DNA of 64,000 bases from Bacteroidota bacterium. GTDB lineage: Bacteria; Bacteroidota; Ignavibacteria; UBA10030. Each line of letters starts with the position of its first letter. The first letter of the stretch is position 1. The position numbers and the translations under genes were made by a program. Below are positions 35,756-44,322 of this stretch, one piece after another. The stretch is from contig JALONQ010000001.1 in the NCBI GenBank assembly GCA_025454835.1, positions 310,001-374,000 of the forward strand, given 5' to 3'. Below the pieces are notes generated by a model. The model ran no database searches and had not been told where the DNA came from. It worked only from the letters and a program-made list of their open reading frames with translations.

Positions 35756-36690
35756 GATTGGAGGATGGAGGCAGAGAGGTCGGCTTTGAGCGAGCCGACC
35801 AGTTGACCGACGTCGGAGAGACCCTTCTCCGCAGCGAAGGCGGCGATGCCTTCTGCAATGCGTCCGCCGGCGGCAGGGTCGATATAGTTGAGCGTGCCGA
35901 TCTCCACGGCGCTCGCACCGACCATCAGGAACTCCACCGCGTCCTCGGCCGACATGATGCCGCCGATGCCGAAGATGGGGATCTTGACCGCCTTGGCGAC
36001 CTCATAGACCTTGGCCAGGGCAACGGGCTTGATCGCCGGGCCGGAGAGGCCCCCCGTGACCGTCGAAAGCTTGGGCCGGCCGGTTCGGATGTCGACCGCC
36101 ATGCCGACCAGCGTATTGATGAGCGAGACGGCGTCTGCGCCCTCGGCTTCGACGGCACGAGCGAACTCGGAGATATGCGTCACGTTCGGCGTCAGCTTGA
36201 CGATGAGCGGCCGCTGTGTGAGTGGCCGGAGTCGGCGCGTGATCTCGCGGGTCCGGTCGACGTTCGTGCCAAAGTTGAGTCCGCCTTCCTTGACATTGGG
36301 GCAGGAGACGTTGATCTCGAACGCGTCCACGCCTTCCTGGCTGTCGAGCAGCGTCAGCACCTGCGCATATTCGTCCACCGAGCTCGCGGCGATGTTCGCG
36401 ACGATGCGCGTCCGCAATGTCCGAAGGGTGGGCAGTTTTGTCTCGATGAACGCGTGAACGCCGATATTGGCCAGTCCGATCGAATTCAACATCCCCGACG
36501 CGGTCTCGACGACGCGGCGCGGAGCGTTGCCGTCGCGCGGCTTCCACGACAGGGACTTCGTCATGATGCCGCCGAGTCGGCTCGGGTCGGCCAGGTCGAG
36601 GACTTCGTCTCCGTAGCCGAACGTTCCCGAGGCGGCAAAGACCCGGTTGGCAAATTCCACGCCGCGGAGGCAGAACGAGGTCGTGACCAT
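35746..36690 (-). CDS. pyrD: Dihydroorotate dehydrogenase B, catalytic subunit
   Basis: A 314-residue FMN barrel enzyme oxidising dihydroorotate to orotate in pyrimidine synthesis. Motifs include NRVFAASGTFGYGDEV, the catalytic-loop NVSCPNVKEGG with Cys as base (class 1B), VKLTPNV, SLINTLVGMAVD and FGIGGI. Class 1B needs the iron-sulfur electron transfer partner, which is the upstream pyrK gene overlapping by one base (TGATG). I start it at 36690; a longer open frame upstream is the shadow of pyrK. Confidence 0.95.
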   Translation of the reverse strand: MVTTSFCLRGVEFANRVFAASGTFGYGDEVLDLADPSRLGGIMTKSLSWKPRDGNAPRRVVETASGMLNSIGLANIGVHAFIETKLPTLRTLRTRIVANIAASSVDEYAQVLTLLDSQEGVDAFEINVSCPNVKEGGLNFGTNVDRTREITRRLRPLTQRPLIVKLTPNVTHISEFARAVEAEGADAVSLINTLVGMAVDIRTGRPKLSTVTGGLSGPAIKPVALAKVYEVAKAVKIPIFGIGGIMSAEDAVEFLMVGASAVEIGTLNYIDPAAGGRIAEGIAAFAAEKGLSDVGQLVGSLKADLSASILQSWL

Positions 36691-37463
36691 CAGACGATCA
36701 CCTCGCCCGCACGGAACGTCGGGCCTTCGGTGCAGACAAGCGCATACCGTTTGGCGCCTCCTACGCGCTCGACCGGACATCCCTGGCAGAGTCCGATACC
36801 GCAAGCCATCTCCCCTTCCAGCGACAACTCGCACGGGATCGACCGTTCCTTGGCGAACGCTCCCAGCGCCCGGAGCATCGGGGTAGGACCGCACGCAAAG
36901 ATCATGGGCGACGGCACCGTGTGCTCGCCGAGATAGACGCTCAGGAGGTCCACCACCGTTCCGTGGTGACCTTCCGACCCGTCGTCCGTCGCGACATGGA
37001 GTTCGAAGAGATGCTCGCGATACAGTTGACTTCGGCTGCGGGCCCCGAGGAACGTGATGGCTGACTTCCCACGCCGCCGCAGTTCGTCGGTCAGCGCCGG
37101 GAGCGGCGCGACCCCAAGCCCCCCTCCGACGAGGAGAGCGGTCTCGAAATCGGCGTCGACGGCGAATGGCTTCCCGAGCGGTCCGAGCAGATCGACCGAC
37201 CGGCCGGGCTCGTAGGATGACATCGCCTTCGTCCCGACTCCGACCACATTGAACACAAGGTCGATGCGATCGCCGTCCACTCTCGACACGCTGAACGGAC
37301 GGCGCAAGAGCGGGTCCCATCCATCGTCGCGAACTCGGACATTCACGAATTGCCCCGCACGCATCGACGACGCCACCTCGGGACACTTCAGCGTCAACCG
37401 GTGGATCCCCTCGGCCACTCGTGCGCGGGCGACCACGACTCCCTGTACTTGTGCTCGGCTCAC
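36690..37463 (-). CDS. pyrK: Dihydroorotate dehydrogenase electron transfer subunit
   Basis: A 257-residue FAD/2Fe-2S protein that passes electrons from PyrD to NAD. The FAD-binding RPFSVSR, the NAD-binding GGGLGVAPLPAL and the C-terminal 2Fe-2S ligands (MACGIGLCQGCPVE with a later Cys in YALVCTEGP) are in the PyrK pattern. It overlaps pyrD by one base and the TPR lipoprotein gene by four. Confidence 0.94.
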   Translation of the reverse strand: MSRAQVQGVVVARARVAEGIHRLTLKCPEVASSMRAGQFVNVRVRDDGWDPLLRRPFSVSRVDGDRIDLVFNVVGVGTKAMSSYEPGRSVDLLGPLGKPFAVDADFETALLVGGGLGVAPLPALTDELRRRGKSAITFLGARSRSQLYREHLFELHVATDDGSEGHHGTVVDLLSVYLGEHTVPSPMIFACGPTPMLRALGAFAKERSIPCELSLEGEMACGIGLCQGCPVERVGGAKRYALVCTEGPTFRAGEVIV

Positions 37464-39454
37464 TCGATCAGCCTCGTTTTCGCGCTGTCCTTCTGTTCCG
37501 GAATGATCTCATCGTCGGTCCGGAATCGCGGTGGTTTCTTGGCGGCAGGCCGCTCCTTGATCTCGGGATCGGCTTTGCTGGAAGCGCGTGTAGAATCGAT
37601 GCCCGCCGAACCAAGCAACGGCAATCGACGTCGCGCCTGCTCGCCGTACTCGGTCGCTCCGAACCGCTGAACCACGATCTGATATCGGTGGGCGGCGCTG
37701 TCCGGAATGTTCAAACGGTTGTCATACATCCAAGCTGACGCAAACAGACTCTTCGCGACAAGCGACGACGCGGGATAGTGGGTGGCGACCGAGTCGAACC
37801 GGTCCGCCGCCCGTTGATAGGAACCCGCTTCCCACGCCGCCTCCGCCTCACGGAACAGCTGTGCCGGAGGGTCTTGTTCGACATACTCGCTCATCCCCAG
37901 CATCTTTCGTGCTTCCGCCGCGTAAGGAGACGCCGGATACTCCGCGAGGAGGCGGTCCAGGAGGCTATCGCGGCGGCTGGGAGATCCTGAGCTATCGCCG
38001 CGCGACAGATCGGCGAGCAGATAGAGCCCGCGCGGGGTCGTGCGATGCGGCCGGTTCATCGCAAGCGACCGTTGCAGCCACCATGCCGAAGAGTCCGGAC
38101 GCTCGAGCTCGCTGTAGAACCATTCTCCCAGGTCCTGCATGGCGATGGCGATCTGCGTCGTCAGGGTATCGATCGCCTCCGCGTTCGTTCTCTTTCCGGT
38201 CGAATCTGGTGGCATGAGAAGCGCCGCCGAGCGCAGGCTGTCGCTGAGACTCAGGCGGGCATGCAACTGGAAGTAACGCGTGAACATGGCGGCTCGCCGG
38301 CGCGCCTGCGGAGTGATCGCGAACGTCCCCAACGCTCCGGCGCGATCGTATTGCCGCGCCGCCGTGAGATAGTCGTTGCGCCGGACCTCGTACAGTTCTC
38401 CCAGCTCGAATGCCGCGTCGGCGCCGGACGCCTGTCGCACGTAAGCCGTATCGGCAAACGCATAGGCCGCGATCGCCTCGTCCTCACGACCGGCGTCCCT
38501 CAACAGCCGTGCCTCTTCAAGCGAGATCGATCCAAGCCGGTCCTTGAATCGCAGATCCTCGCGCAACGCGCCCGCCACGGCCAACGCTTCGTCGAAGCGT
38601 CCCAATCGGCGGAGCACCTCTATCCGCAGCATCTCGGCGTCAAAGACGAGGAACGGATCCTCCGTGGCGTCTGGAATATCCGTGAGAGGCTCCAACGCCG
38701 CCTCCGACTGCCCCTGTTCGACGAGCAGCTGCGCCTCGCTGAGCATCGCCGAAGCGACGGACTCATCGTCAGGAGCGATCGCTCGGAGTTGCTTGGCGTA
38801 TCGAAGCGCGCCGGCAGCGTCTCCCTGTTTGCGACGAAGCGTCGAAAGCGCTTCGAGCGCGAACGCCTGTTGTGGAATGTCGTTCTGCCCTTGTGCCTCC
38901 GACAGGCCCGCGGCAAGCGCGGCTTCGGCCTCTTCGGACCGAGAGAGATCGGCCAGGACCCTCCCATAGAGGATGCGAGCTTCGGTCGTCAGATCGCTTC
39001 CGGGATACTGTGCCAGGAGCTCAGTGCATTTGCGCTCGGACTTGACATACTCCCCTTGCAGGTAGTAGGAACGGGCGATCATGAGCAATGCGTCATCGAC
39101 CAGGTCGCTCTTCGTATGGAAGGCAAGGATGTTCGAGCACTTGTCGATGACCGAGTTCAGCTTCTGACGGGCAGTCGCCGGAATAGCTGGCGCGGTTGGG
39201 GCGGGCACGCCCGCCGGTACGACGGAAGGAGACGCGCGTTGTGTACGCTTCGCCTGTTCGATCTCCTCGACCGCCGCATTGAACAGGCGCGAGGCGTTGT
39301 AGTACGCGTTGAAATACGAAACCGAGTTCCGGTACCCCTGCACGAAGAAATCCCCGACGGGCTGAAAGACCGAACACCCGCCGAACGTGAGGGCCGCCAT
39401 CAGGATCACGGCGCTTCCGAGGCGTCGCATCACGGGTCTGAGGTAGACGTTCAT
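37460..39454 (-). CDS. TPR-repeat lipoprotein (PorW/SprE-like)
   Basis: A 664-residue probable lipoprotein: signal peptide with a GGC lipobox-like end at about residue 27, then YRNSVSYFNAYYNASRLFNA, followed by about a dozen TPR-like helical hairpins (for example DDALLMIARSYYLQGEYVKS and EAEAAWEAGSYQRAADRFDS). The FNAYYN stretch right after the anchor resembles PorW/SprE, the type IX secretion-associated lipoproteins, but similarity is by eye only. It overlaps both neighbours by four bases (SDR upstream, pyrK downstream), so it is embedded in a biosynthetic operon. Confidence 0.7.
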   Translation of the reverse strand: MNVYLRPVMRRLGSAVILMAALTFGGCSVFQPVGDFFVQGYRNSVSYFNAYYNASRLFNAAVEEIEQAKRTQRASPSVVPAGVPAPTAPAIPATARQKLNSVIDKCSNILAFHTKSDLVDDALLMIARSYYLQGEYVKSERKCTELLAQYPGSDLTTEARILYGRVLADLSRSEEAEAALAAGLSEAQGQNDIPQQAFALEALSTLRRKQGDAAGALRYAKQLRAIAPDDESVASAMLSEAQLLVEQGQSEAALEPLTDIPDATEDPFLVFDAEMLRIEVLRRLGRFDEALAVAGALREDLRFKDRLGSISLEEARLLRDAGREDEAIAAYAFADTAYVRQASGADAAFELGELYEVRRNDYLTAARQYDRAGALGTFAITPQARRRAAMFTRYFQLHARLSLSDSLRSAALLMPPDSTGKRTNAEAIDTLTTQIAIAMQDLGEWFYSELERPDSSAWWLQRSLAMNRPHRTTPRGLYLLADLSRGDSSGSPSRRDSLLDRLLAEYPASPYAAEARKMLGMSEYVEQDPPAQLFREAEAAWEAGSYQRAADRFDSVATHYPASSLVAKSLFASAWMYDNRLNIPDSAAHRYQIVVQRFGATEYGEQARRRLPLLGSAGIDSTRASSKADPEIKERPAAKKPPRFRTDDEIIPEQKDSAKTRLIE

Positions 39455-40161
39455 GGATTGGTCGGCCGGAGGTCGATCTCGCTCATCATGGCATTGGCCG
39501 GCAAGGAGATCGCGGCGACCACCGCCGACGCGACGTCGTCCGGTTGCAGGATACGGGCCAATTTCGCCGGGTCCTTGGTTGTCGAGGAGAACTCTGTGGC
39601 GACGCTACCCGGGCCGACGGTGATGACCCGCACCTCCGACGACCGCACCTCCAGACGCAGGCAGTTCGTGAATCCGTTGAGCGCCCACTTTGTCGCTGCG
39701 TAACCGCTGCCGTTGATGAACGCGTTCTTGCCGGCCAACGACGAGATGTTGACGATTGTCCCCGATCGTTGCTGCTCCATGATCGGCACCGCCAGTCGCG
39801 TGCACAGAAAGACGCCGCGCACGTTCACGCTCCACATGCGGTCGAAATCCTCGAGCGAGAGCTTCGTCACCGGCGCGAAGACGCCGATGCCGGCATTGTT
39901 GACAAGGATGTCCAATCGTTGTGCGTCGTCGACCACGGCTCGGAACGCCCGCTCGACCTCCTCTGGCATCGTGACATCGGCCGGGGCGACGATGGCGCGC
40001 CCTCTGGCCTTCGCCACCTCCTCCGCAACCTCGCGCAACTCAGACTCCGATCGGGCCGTCAAGCCCACGGTCGCCCCCTCGGCGGCCAGCCGAAGCGCGA
40101 TGGCGCGACCGATCCCGCGGCCCGCACCCGTGATCCACGCCGTCGCACCGTTCAACCTCAT
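39451..40161 (-). CDS. Short-chain dehydrogenase/reductase
   Basis: A 236-residue SDR. NADP-type glycine motif TGAGRGIGRA, NNAGIG, the catalytic Ser in NISSLAGKN and YAATK active site are all present. No specific substrate signature is visible. It overlaps the second SDR gene at its start and the TPR gene at its end by four bases each. Because folE and a tetrahydrobiopterin-type pyruvoyl-pterin synthase are in the same run, one of these SDRs is a candidate sepiapterin/pyruvoyl-pterin reductase. The start at 40161 is preferred to a longer frame. Confidence 0.88.
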   Translation of the reverse strand: MRLNGATAWITGAGRGIGRAIALRLAAEGATVGLTARSESELREVAEEVAKARGRAIVAPADVTMPEEVERAFRAVVDDAQRLDILVNNAGIGVFAPVTKLSLEDFDRMWSVNVRGVFLCTRLAVPIMEQQRSGTIVNISSLAGKNAFINGSGYAATKWALNGFTNCLRLEVRSSEVRVITVGPGSVATEFSSTTKDPAKLARILQPDDVASAVVAAISLPANAMMSEIDLRPTNP

Positions 40162-40862
40162 ACGCGCAGGTCTCCGATCTGTGGCCTCAGCACAAGCTCT
40201 TCGGGCATGATGCCCGGCGGCAATTGAATGGCCTGAAGGATCGCTTGCGCGACCTCGACCACCGGCATCATCTGTCCGGCGTACTTTGCGCGGAGCGCTT
40301 CGGGCCACATTGGCGTTTCGACCGCACCCGGGAAAACATTCAGAACGCGGATGCCGTCATGACGCACCTCGTCGCGTAAGACGCGCATCAGCATGTCGGC
40401 ACCCGCCTTCGATGCCCCGTAGACCGAGGAACGGGTGTAGACCGCCTTCGCGGCGTAGGAGAGGATGTTGACGATCATTCCCGATCGGCGCCGCTGCATA
40501 CGGGGGACGATCGCACGCGCAATGAGGAACGGACCGGTCAGGTTCGTTTCGATGATGGCCCGGTACTCAGCCGTCGTCGTCTCCGTGAGCGTCCGGAACG
40601 ACGTGACCCCAGCGTTGTTGATGACGACGTCCGGAAGTCCTGTGCGCTTGACGATCTGCGCGAACGCTTTCTGCACCGAGGCCTCCCGACGAACGTCACA
40701 GGCGATCGCAACCGCGCGGGTCCGTGTCTTCGACCACGAACGCAATTTCGCGACACCCCGCGAAGAAACGACCACGGTCCATCCGGCCTCATGGAATGTG
40801 TCCGCCAGCGCACGACCGATCCCCGTCGAGGCACCGGTGATCCACACGATACCCGGGGTCAT
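40158..40862 (-). CDS. Short-chain dehydrogenase/reductase
   Basis: A 234-residue SDR with [10 protein letters not shown], the NNAGVTSF motif and active-site YGASK. It lies directly after folE (four-base overlap) and before the other SDR. Like its neighbour it could complete tetrahydrobiopterin synthesis by reducing the two side-chain carbonyls of 6-pyruvoyl-tetrahydropterin; the sequence alone does not show which SDR would do this. A 3-oxoacyl reductase-like role cannot be excluded. Confidence 0.88.
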   Translation of the reverse strand: MTPGIVWITGASTGIGRALADTFHEAGWTVVVSSRGVAKLRSWSKTRTRAVAIACDVRREASVQKAFAQIVKRTGLPDVVINNAGVTSFRTLTETTTAEYRAIIETNLTGPFLIARAIVPRMQRRRSGMIVNILSYAAKAVYTRSSVYGASKAGADMLMRVLRDEVRHDGIRVLNVFPGAVETPMWPEALRAKYAGQMMPVVEVAQAILQAIQLPPGIMPEELVLRPQIGDLRV

Positions 40863-41434
40863 GAGCGATGCCGCAGGTCGGTTCCGATGATCGTGAGGAA
40901 CTCCGAGCGCGTCTTGACGTCAAGCCGGAACGAGCCAAGCATCGCGCTCGTCGTGGCGACGGAGTTCAATTTCTCGACTCCGCGCATCGCCATGCAAAGG
41001 TGCCGGGCCTCCATCACCACGCCAACCCCCTGTGGCTCCAGCACCTTCTGCAGCGTCGACGCGATCTGCTGCGTCAGCCGTTCCTGTACTTGAAGCCGAC
41101 GAGCGAAGACCTCGACGATCCTCGGCATTTTGCTGAGGCCGATGATCCGGCCCTTCGGGAGATAGGCGATGTGACACCTGCCGTAAAACGGCACGAGATG
41201 GTGCTCGCACAAGGAGAAGAAGTCGATGTCCTTGACGACGACCATTTCGCTGTACGCCTCCCGGAAGACCGCGCCGTTCAGGATCTCGTCCAGGTCGTCG
41301 CGATACCCCTTCGTCAGGAAATCGTACATCTTTGCGACCCGCTTGGGGGTCTGGAGGAGTCCGTCACGCTCCGGGTCTTCACCGATCGACTCGAGGATCG
41401 TGCGAACGGCCCCTTCCATCGGCGCCTGTTTCAT
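40859..41434 (-). CDS. folE: GTP cyclohydrolase I
   Basis: A 191-residue zinc enzyme converting GTP to dihydroneopterin triphosphate, the entry to folate and pterin synthesis. Motifs are [38 protein letters not shown] (zinc Cys and His), [20 protein letters not shown] and [15 protein letters not shown] (third ligand Cys). It is the Zn-dependent FolE1 form. It overlaps ptpS and the downstream SDR by four bases each. Confidence 0.96.
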   Translation of the reverse strand: MKQAPMEGAVRTILESIGEDPERDGLLQTPKRVAKMYDFLTKGYRDDLDEILNGAVFREAYSEMVVVKDIDFFSLCEHHLVPFYGRCHIAYLPKGRIIGLSKMPRIVEVFARRLQVQERLTQQIASTLQKVLEPQGVGVVMEARHLCMAMRGVEKLNSVATTSAMLGSFRLDVKTRSEFLTIIGTDLRHRS

Positions 41435-41841
41435 TTCCCACCTCGGACCTCGACGACATTGTTCTCTGTTTCCCTCAACCGGACCGAGACAAGCTGCCCG
41501 GACGGGATCCTCTCCGCCAGCACCTTCCAGATCGCCAACGCGATATTCTCCGCCGTCGGGATGACCCCCCGGAGGAATTCCACATCATGGTTGAGGTGCT
41601 TGTGATCGACCTTGGCGATCACCTCCCGCCGGATGACCTCCTTCAGTTGCTTGAGGTCGACGACGTAGCCGGTATCCGGATGGACGGGACCTTCCACGGT
41701 CACCTCGAGCTCGTAGTTGTGTCCGTGCCCGTTGGGATTGTTGCACTTGTCGAACACGGCTTCGTTCTGCGCATCGGAGAAGGCGGGATTGTAGAGCCGG
41801 TGGGACGCGCTGAAGGTCTCGCGTCGGGTGACGGTCATCAT
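41431..41841 (-). CDS. 6-pyruvoyl-tetrahydropterin synthase, PTPS-II type
   Basis: A 136-residue T-fold enzyme of the COG0720 family. Zinc ligands are H14 (SASHRLYN), H39 and H41. The catalytic Cys33 is followed by five residues before HGH ([12 protein letters not shown]), the spacing of true tetrahydrobiopterin-forming synthases such as the animal enzyme; QueD has three. [12 protein letters not shown]-type DHKHLNHDV and the C-terminal ETENNVVEV also look like PTPS. It overlaps folE by four bases, which supports conversion of FolE product to 6-pyruvoyl-tetrahydropterin rather than queuosine synthesis. Confidence 0.88.
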   Translation of the reverse strand: MMTVTRRETFSASHRLYNPAFSDAQNEAVFDKCNNPNGHGHNYELEVTVEGPVHPDTGYVVDLKQLKEVIRREVIAKVDHKHLNHDVEFLRGVIPTAENIALAIWKVLAERIPSGQLVSVRLRETENNVVEVRGGK

Positions 41842-41874
41842 GGTTGATGGTCCTTGGATGCGAGCACGATCGTC

Positions 41875-42327
41875 CTAGAGAACGGCGAGCACTTCCTCGA
41901 TGTGTCCGGTCAGTTTGACTTTCGGGAAGATCGCATGGATGGTGCCCTTCGGGTCGATCACAAACGTGGTGCGTTCGATCCCCAGATAGGACCGGCCGTA
42001 CATCGACTTCTTCTTCCACACGCCGTAGGCTTTGATCGCTTTCTTGTCCGGGTCGCTCAGCAGCGGGAACGTCAGGCCGTGCTTGGCCGCGAACTTGGCG
42101 TGTGAACCGACGCTGTCGGCGCTCACGCCGACGATCACCACGCCGCGCTTCTTGAGGTTGAAAAAACTCTCTTGAAAAGCGCAGGCCTCCTTCGTGCAGC
42201 CCGACGTGTCATCCTTTGGATAGAAGTAGAGGATGACGGTCGATCCTTTCAGATCGCTCAGCCGGACGCGAACACCATCTCCGCTCGTCAGGTCGAACGC
42301 GGGCGCCTTGTCGCCAACTTTCAACAT
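41875..42327 (-). CDS. bcp: Thioredoxin-dependent peroxiredoxin (BCP/PrxQ)
   Basis: A 150-residue peroxiredoxin that reduces hydroperoxides with thioredoxin. The peroxidatic and nearby resolving Cys are in YPKDDTSGCTKEACAFQ, the BCP/PrxQ pattern, and the end domain has FGVW-like YGVWKKKSMYGRSYLGIERT. The start at 42327 is set by an AAGGAGG seven bases upstream. It follows a second peroxiredoxin gene and a Fur-family regulator on the same strand. Confidence 0.94.
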   Translation of the reverse strand: MLKVGDKAPAFDLTSGDGVRVRLSDLKGSTVILYFYPKDDTSGCTKEACAFQESFFNLKKRGVVIVGVSADSVGSHAKFAAKHGLTFPLLSDPDKKAIKAYGVWKKKSMYGRSYLGIERTTFVIDPKGTIHAIFPKVKLTGHIEEVLAVL

Positions 42328-42384
42328 CTCTGCCTCCTTGGATAAACGGCGGCGGCAGGCCATGTCGCGCCTGCCGCCTGGTGG

Positions 42385-42855
42385 TCAGAACTTCGCGAGC
42401 GCGGCAACAAGCGCTTCATAGTTCGGCTCGACCCCGGGGTTCGCCGTGACCTCGACGTAACGGACAATGCCGTCCTTATCGAGCGCATAGACGGCCCGCT
42501 GACACGACTCATAGTCGGGCAAACCGGCGAAGTTGTTCAGCAAGATGCCGTACGCTTTGATCGCCGTCCTGTTGTAGTCGGACAGGATCGGATACTCCAG
42601 CTGATGCTGGCCGGCAAAGGCCTTGTTGGCGAACGGCGCGTCGGGGCTGATGCCCACGACCTTCGCGTTCATTTCGTTGAACCGGCTCAACGAGTCGCGA
42701 AAAGCGCACATCTCCTTTGTGCAGACACCTGTGAAGGCGCCCGGGTAGAAGACCAGGACGGTCTTCGATCCTTTGAACTCATCGAGCGTCCGCGGCTTGC
42801 GGTCCGTGTCAATGAGAGAGAATGGGGGTGCCGCTTGTCCTACGTGGACTGACAT
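42385..42855 (-). CDS. Peroxiredoxin (AhpE/Prx-like)
   Basis: A 156-residue peroxiredoxin with peroxidatic Cys in FYPGAFTGVCTKEMCAF and the following FRDSLSRF. The remaining Cys (YESCQRAVYALDKDG) is in a position used by some one-Cys or atypical forms. An AGGAGG lies just upstream of the start. It sits between the Fur-family regulator and bcp, so it is probably part of an oxidative stress unit. Confidence 0.92.
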   Translation of the reverse strand: MSVHVGQAAPPFSLIDTDRKPRTLDEFKGSKTVLVFYPGAFTGVCTKEMCAFRDSLSRFNEMNAKVVGISPDAPFANKAFAGQHQLEYPILSDYNRTAIKAYGILLNNFAGLPDYESCQRAVYALDKDGIVRYVEVTANPGVEPNYEALVAALAKF

Positions 42856-42931
42856 GGATCCTCCTGAAGGTTGGGAAGACGTAACAAGACGCCGGGCGGG
42901 TGCGAGGGCTGGAATGCCGTCGAGTTGGAGA

Positions 42932-43330
42932 TCAGGATGCTGCCTGACAATTGGCGCACGTACCGTAGAAATCCAGCTTGTGAGCGTGGATCAGTTCCGG
43001 CACCAGTTGTTGGATCCGTTCGTTGACGTCGGCGAGCGGCGCCACTTCGAGGTCTTTCACCGTGCCGCACTGCTCGCACACAAAATGGTAATGAGGACTC
43101 AGAAAGGCATCGTAGCGCTTGGTCCCCTCGCCGAAATCCAGCTCCCGCACCATACCTTGCTTGGCGAGAACATGAAGATTGCGGTAAACGGTTCCCAAGG
43201 AGATCTTCGGTAACTCCTCGCGGACCCGCTCAAAGATCCATTCGGCGGTCGGGTGTTCTCGTGTACGCCGCAGAACGTGGTAGATCCGTTCACGCTGTCG
43301 GCTTCGCTTGATCCCATTGGACGACATCAT
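42932..43330 (-). CDS. Fur-family regulator (PerR-like)
   Basis: A 132-residue Fur-family repressor. The winged helix has HPTAEWIFERV and SLGTVYRNLHVL; the C-terminal dimer domain has metal sites HYHFVCEQCG and FYGTCANC, a structural Cys4 zinc site. Adjacent peroxiredoxins favour a PerR-type peroxide sensor over iron control, but no clear operator was found in the short upstream region. The predicted promoter places the transcript start at the first ATG, so the mRNA may be leaderless. Confidence 0.88.
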   Translation of the reverse strand: MMSSNGIKRSRQRERIYHVLRRTREHPTAEWIFERVREELPKISLGTVYRNLHVLAKQGMVRELDFGEGTKRYDAFLSPHYHFVCEQCGTVKDLEVAPLADVNERIQQLVPELIHAHKLDFYGTCANCQAAS

Positions 43331-43336
43331 GCCCTC

Positions 43337-43365
43337 AAAATACCAAGAAAGCCCAGGATTGTCAA
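43337..43365 (-). promoter_or_regulatory. Promoter of the fur-peroxiredoxin unit
   Basis: A perfect TTGACA (43360-43365), 17-base spacer and TATTTT (43337-43342) on the minus strand. The -35 box contains the TGA stop of the upstream YaiO-like gene. The expected start site, six or seven bases past the -10, falls on the A of the fur ATG at 43330. Confidence 0.7.
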
Positions 43366-44225
43366 CGCAGCGAGTATCGAAGGCCCAGAAGAGCCGAAGT
43401 ACTCCAGACGTACGTCCCCCGCTGAAAGCCGACCTCCTGCCGTCCGATGACCCCTTCCATCGTCAAGAGCCAGCCGGACCATCCGAACCACTGAGCTCCG
43501 GCTCCGAACGATTGAGAATGCAGTGTGAACACCTCGGTCGCTGGCACCCCCGAGGCGCTGAAACCCGCCCGCTCGTCCGGCGTGAATCCGGCACCGAAAC
43601 GCAAGAAGATAAATTCATCCCGCCCACCAATGTAGTAGCGCCCCGACGCCATCACCGAGAGCGCCGCGTTTGGCAAGTTCACCGACACATACGGACGTAT
43701 CGAGATCCAGTAGTTGCCCAGATACTTCGCCGCCGAGCCTGTCAGAAGCATGACGGTGCGACGGTCCCTGAATGCGTAGGCTCTGAACCCCACCGAGGCC
43801 TCGAATGCGGATGGCAAAGACGAGAAATACTCCATGCCTCCCCTGTGGCGCGGAAACGGATCCGCCAACCCAACGGCATAGGCAACATAGCCATAAGTCC
43901 CGCCCCCAAAGACCGGATACCACTCGACCTCGGCTTGGGTGCCTCGTGTCGTTCCCCGTTGGCCCAATGCAACCTTCGCGAAGACGGTGCCGGAGTTCCT
44001 TCGATCCCCTGCGTAGAACGTGACCGACCGAAAGGGGTCGTAGTATCGTTCATAGTTGTCCATGTGAACGACCGTCCCGACGAAAGCCTCGGGTGCTGCC
44101 GTCGGTTCGGGCCACAGAAGATCCTGTGCATGCACCGGAGGCACGACGATGCCCACGCCGAAGACAGCCAAGCACCATCGCACGAGGACCCGTTGGAAAT
44201 CAACACTCTTCTCGGTATATTTCAT
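43362..44225 (-). CDS. YaiO-family outer membrane beta-barrel protein
   Basis: A 287-residue exported protein. It has a signal peptide (about residues 10-34, ending VHAQ) and a series of alternating hydrophobic strands (for example TYGYVAYAVGLAD, SIRPYVSVNL, ALLGLRYSLR) ending in an aromatic-rich terminal strand. The overall look matches YaiO-type barrels, which in enterics sit beside the YaiP glycosyltransferase. Here it follows a processive glycosyltransferase gene on the same strand, with a tRNA on the opposite strand between them. A role in sugar polymer export is inferred. The start is at 44225; longer frames run into the tRNA. Confidence 0.7.
   Translation of the reverse strand: MKYTEKSVDFQRVLVRWCLAVFGVGIVVPPVHAQDLLWPEPTAAPEAFVGTVVHMDNYERYYDPFRSVTFYAGDRRNSGTVFAKVALGQRGTTRGTQAEVEWYPVFGGGTYGYVAYAVGLADPFPRHRGGMEYFSSLPSAFEASVGFRAYAFRDRRTVMLLTGSAAKYLGNYWISIRPYVSVNLPNAALSVMASGRYYIGGRDEFIFLRFGAGFTPDERAGFSASGVPATEVFTLHSQSFGAGAQWFGWSGWLLTMEGVIGRQEVGFQRGTYVWSTSALLGLRYSLR
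44193..44221 (+). promoter_or_regulatory. Promoter of tRNA-Ser(CGA)
   Basis: TTGGAA (44193-44198) and TATATT (44216-44221), with a 17-base spacer, lie 15 bases upstream of the tRNA. They overlap the start of the oppositely oriented YaiO-like gene. Confidence 0.55.
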
Positions 44226-44235
44226 AGCTCTCTCA

Positions 44236-44322
44236 GGAAGGGTGCGAGAGTGGTTGAATCGGCCGGTCTCGAAAACCGGAATACCCGCAAGGGTATCGAG
44301 GGTTCGAATCCCTCCCCTTCCG
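44236..44322 (+). tRNA. tRNA-Ser (anticodon CGA)
   Basis: An 87-base serine tRNA with a long variable arm. Acceptor stem GGAAGGG/CCCTTCC, anticodon stem CCGGT/ACCGG around loop CTCGAAA (anticodon CGA, reading UCG), a variable arm with stem ATACCC/GGGTAT, and T arm GAGGG-TTCGAAT-CCCTC. The discriminator is G. CCA is not encoded; the next bases are CTCCA. Confidence 0.95.

Noticed and set aside
35746-37386. A 546-codon reading of pyrD
   Set aside because: The extra N-terminal part overlaps pyrK in another frame and is Arg-rich; pyrD starts at 36690 with a normal FMN-barrel N-terminus and a TGATG junction.
39451-40862. The two SDR genes as an internal duplication or frameshifted single gene
   Set aside because: Each has its own complete glycine motif, NNAG and YxxxK, and they differ along their length.
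41431-41841. QueD (queuosine synthesis) as the call for the T-fold gene
   Set aside because: The Cys-to-HGH spacing is five, not three, no que genes are nearby, and the sequence is much closer to PTPS.
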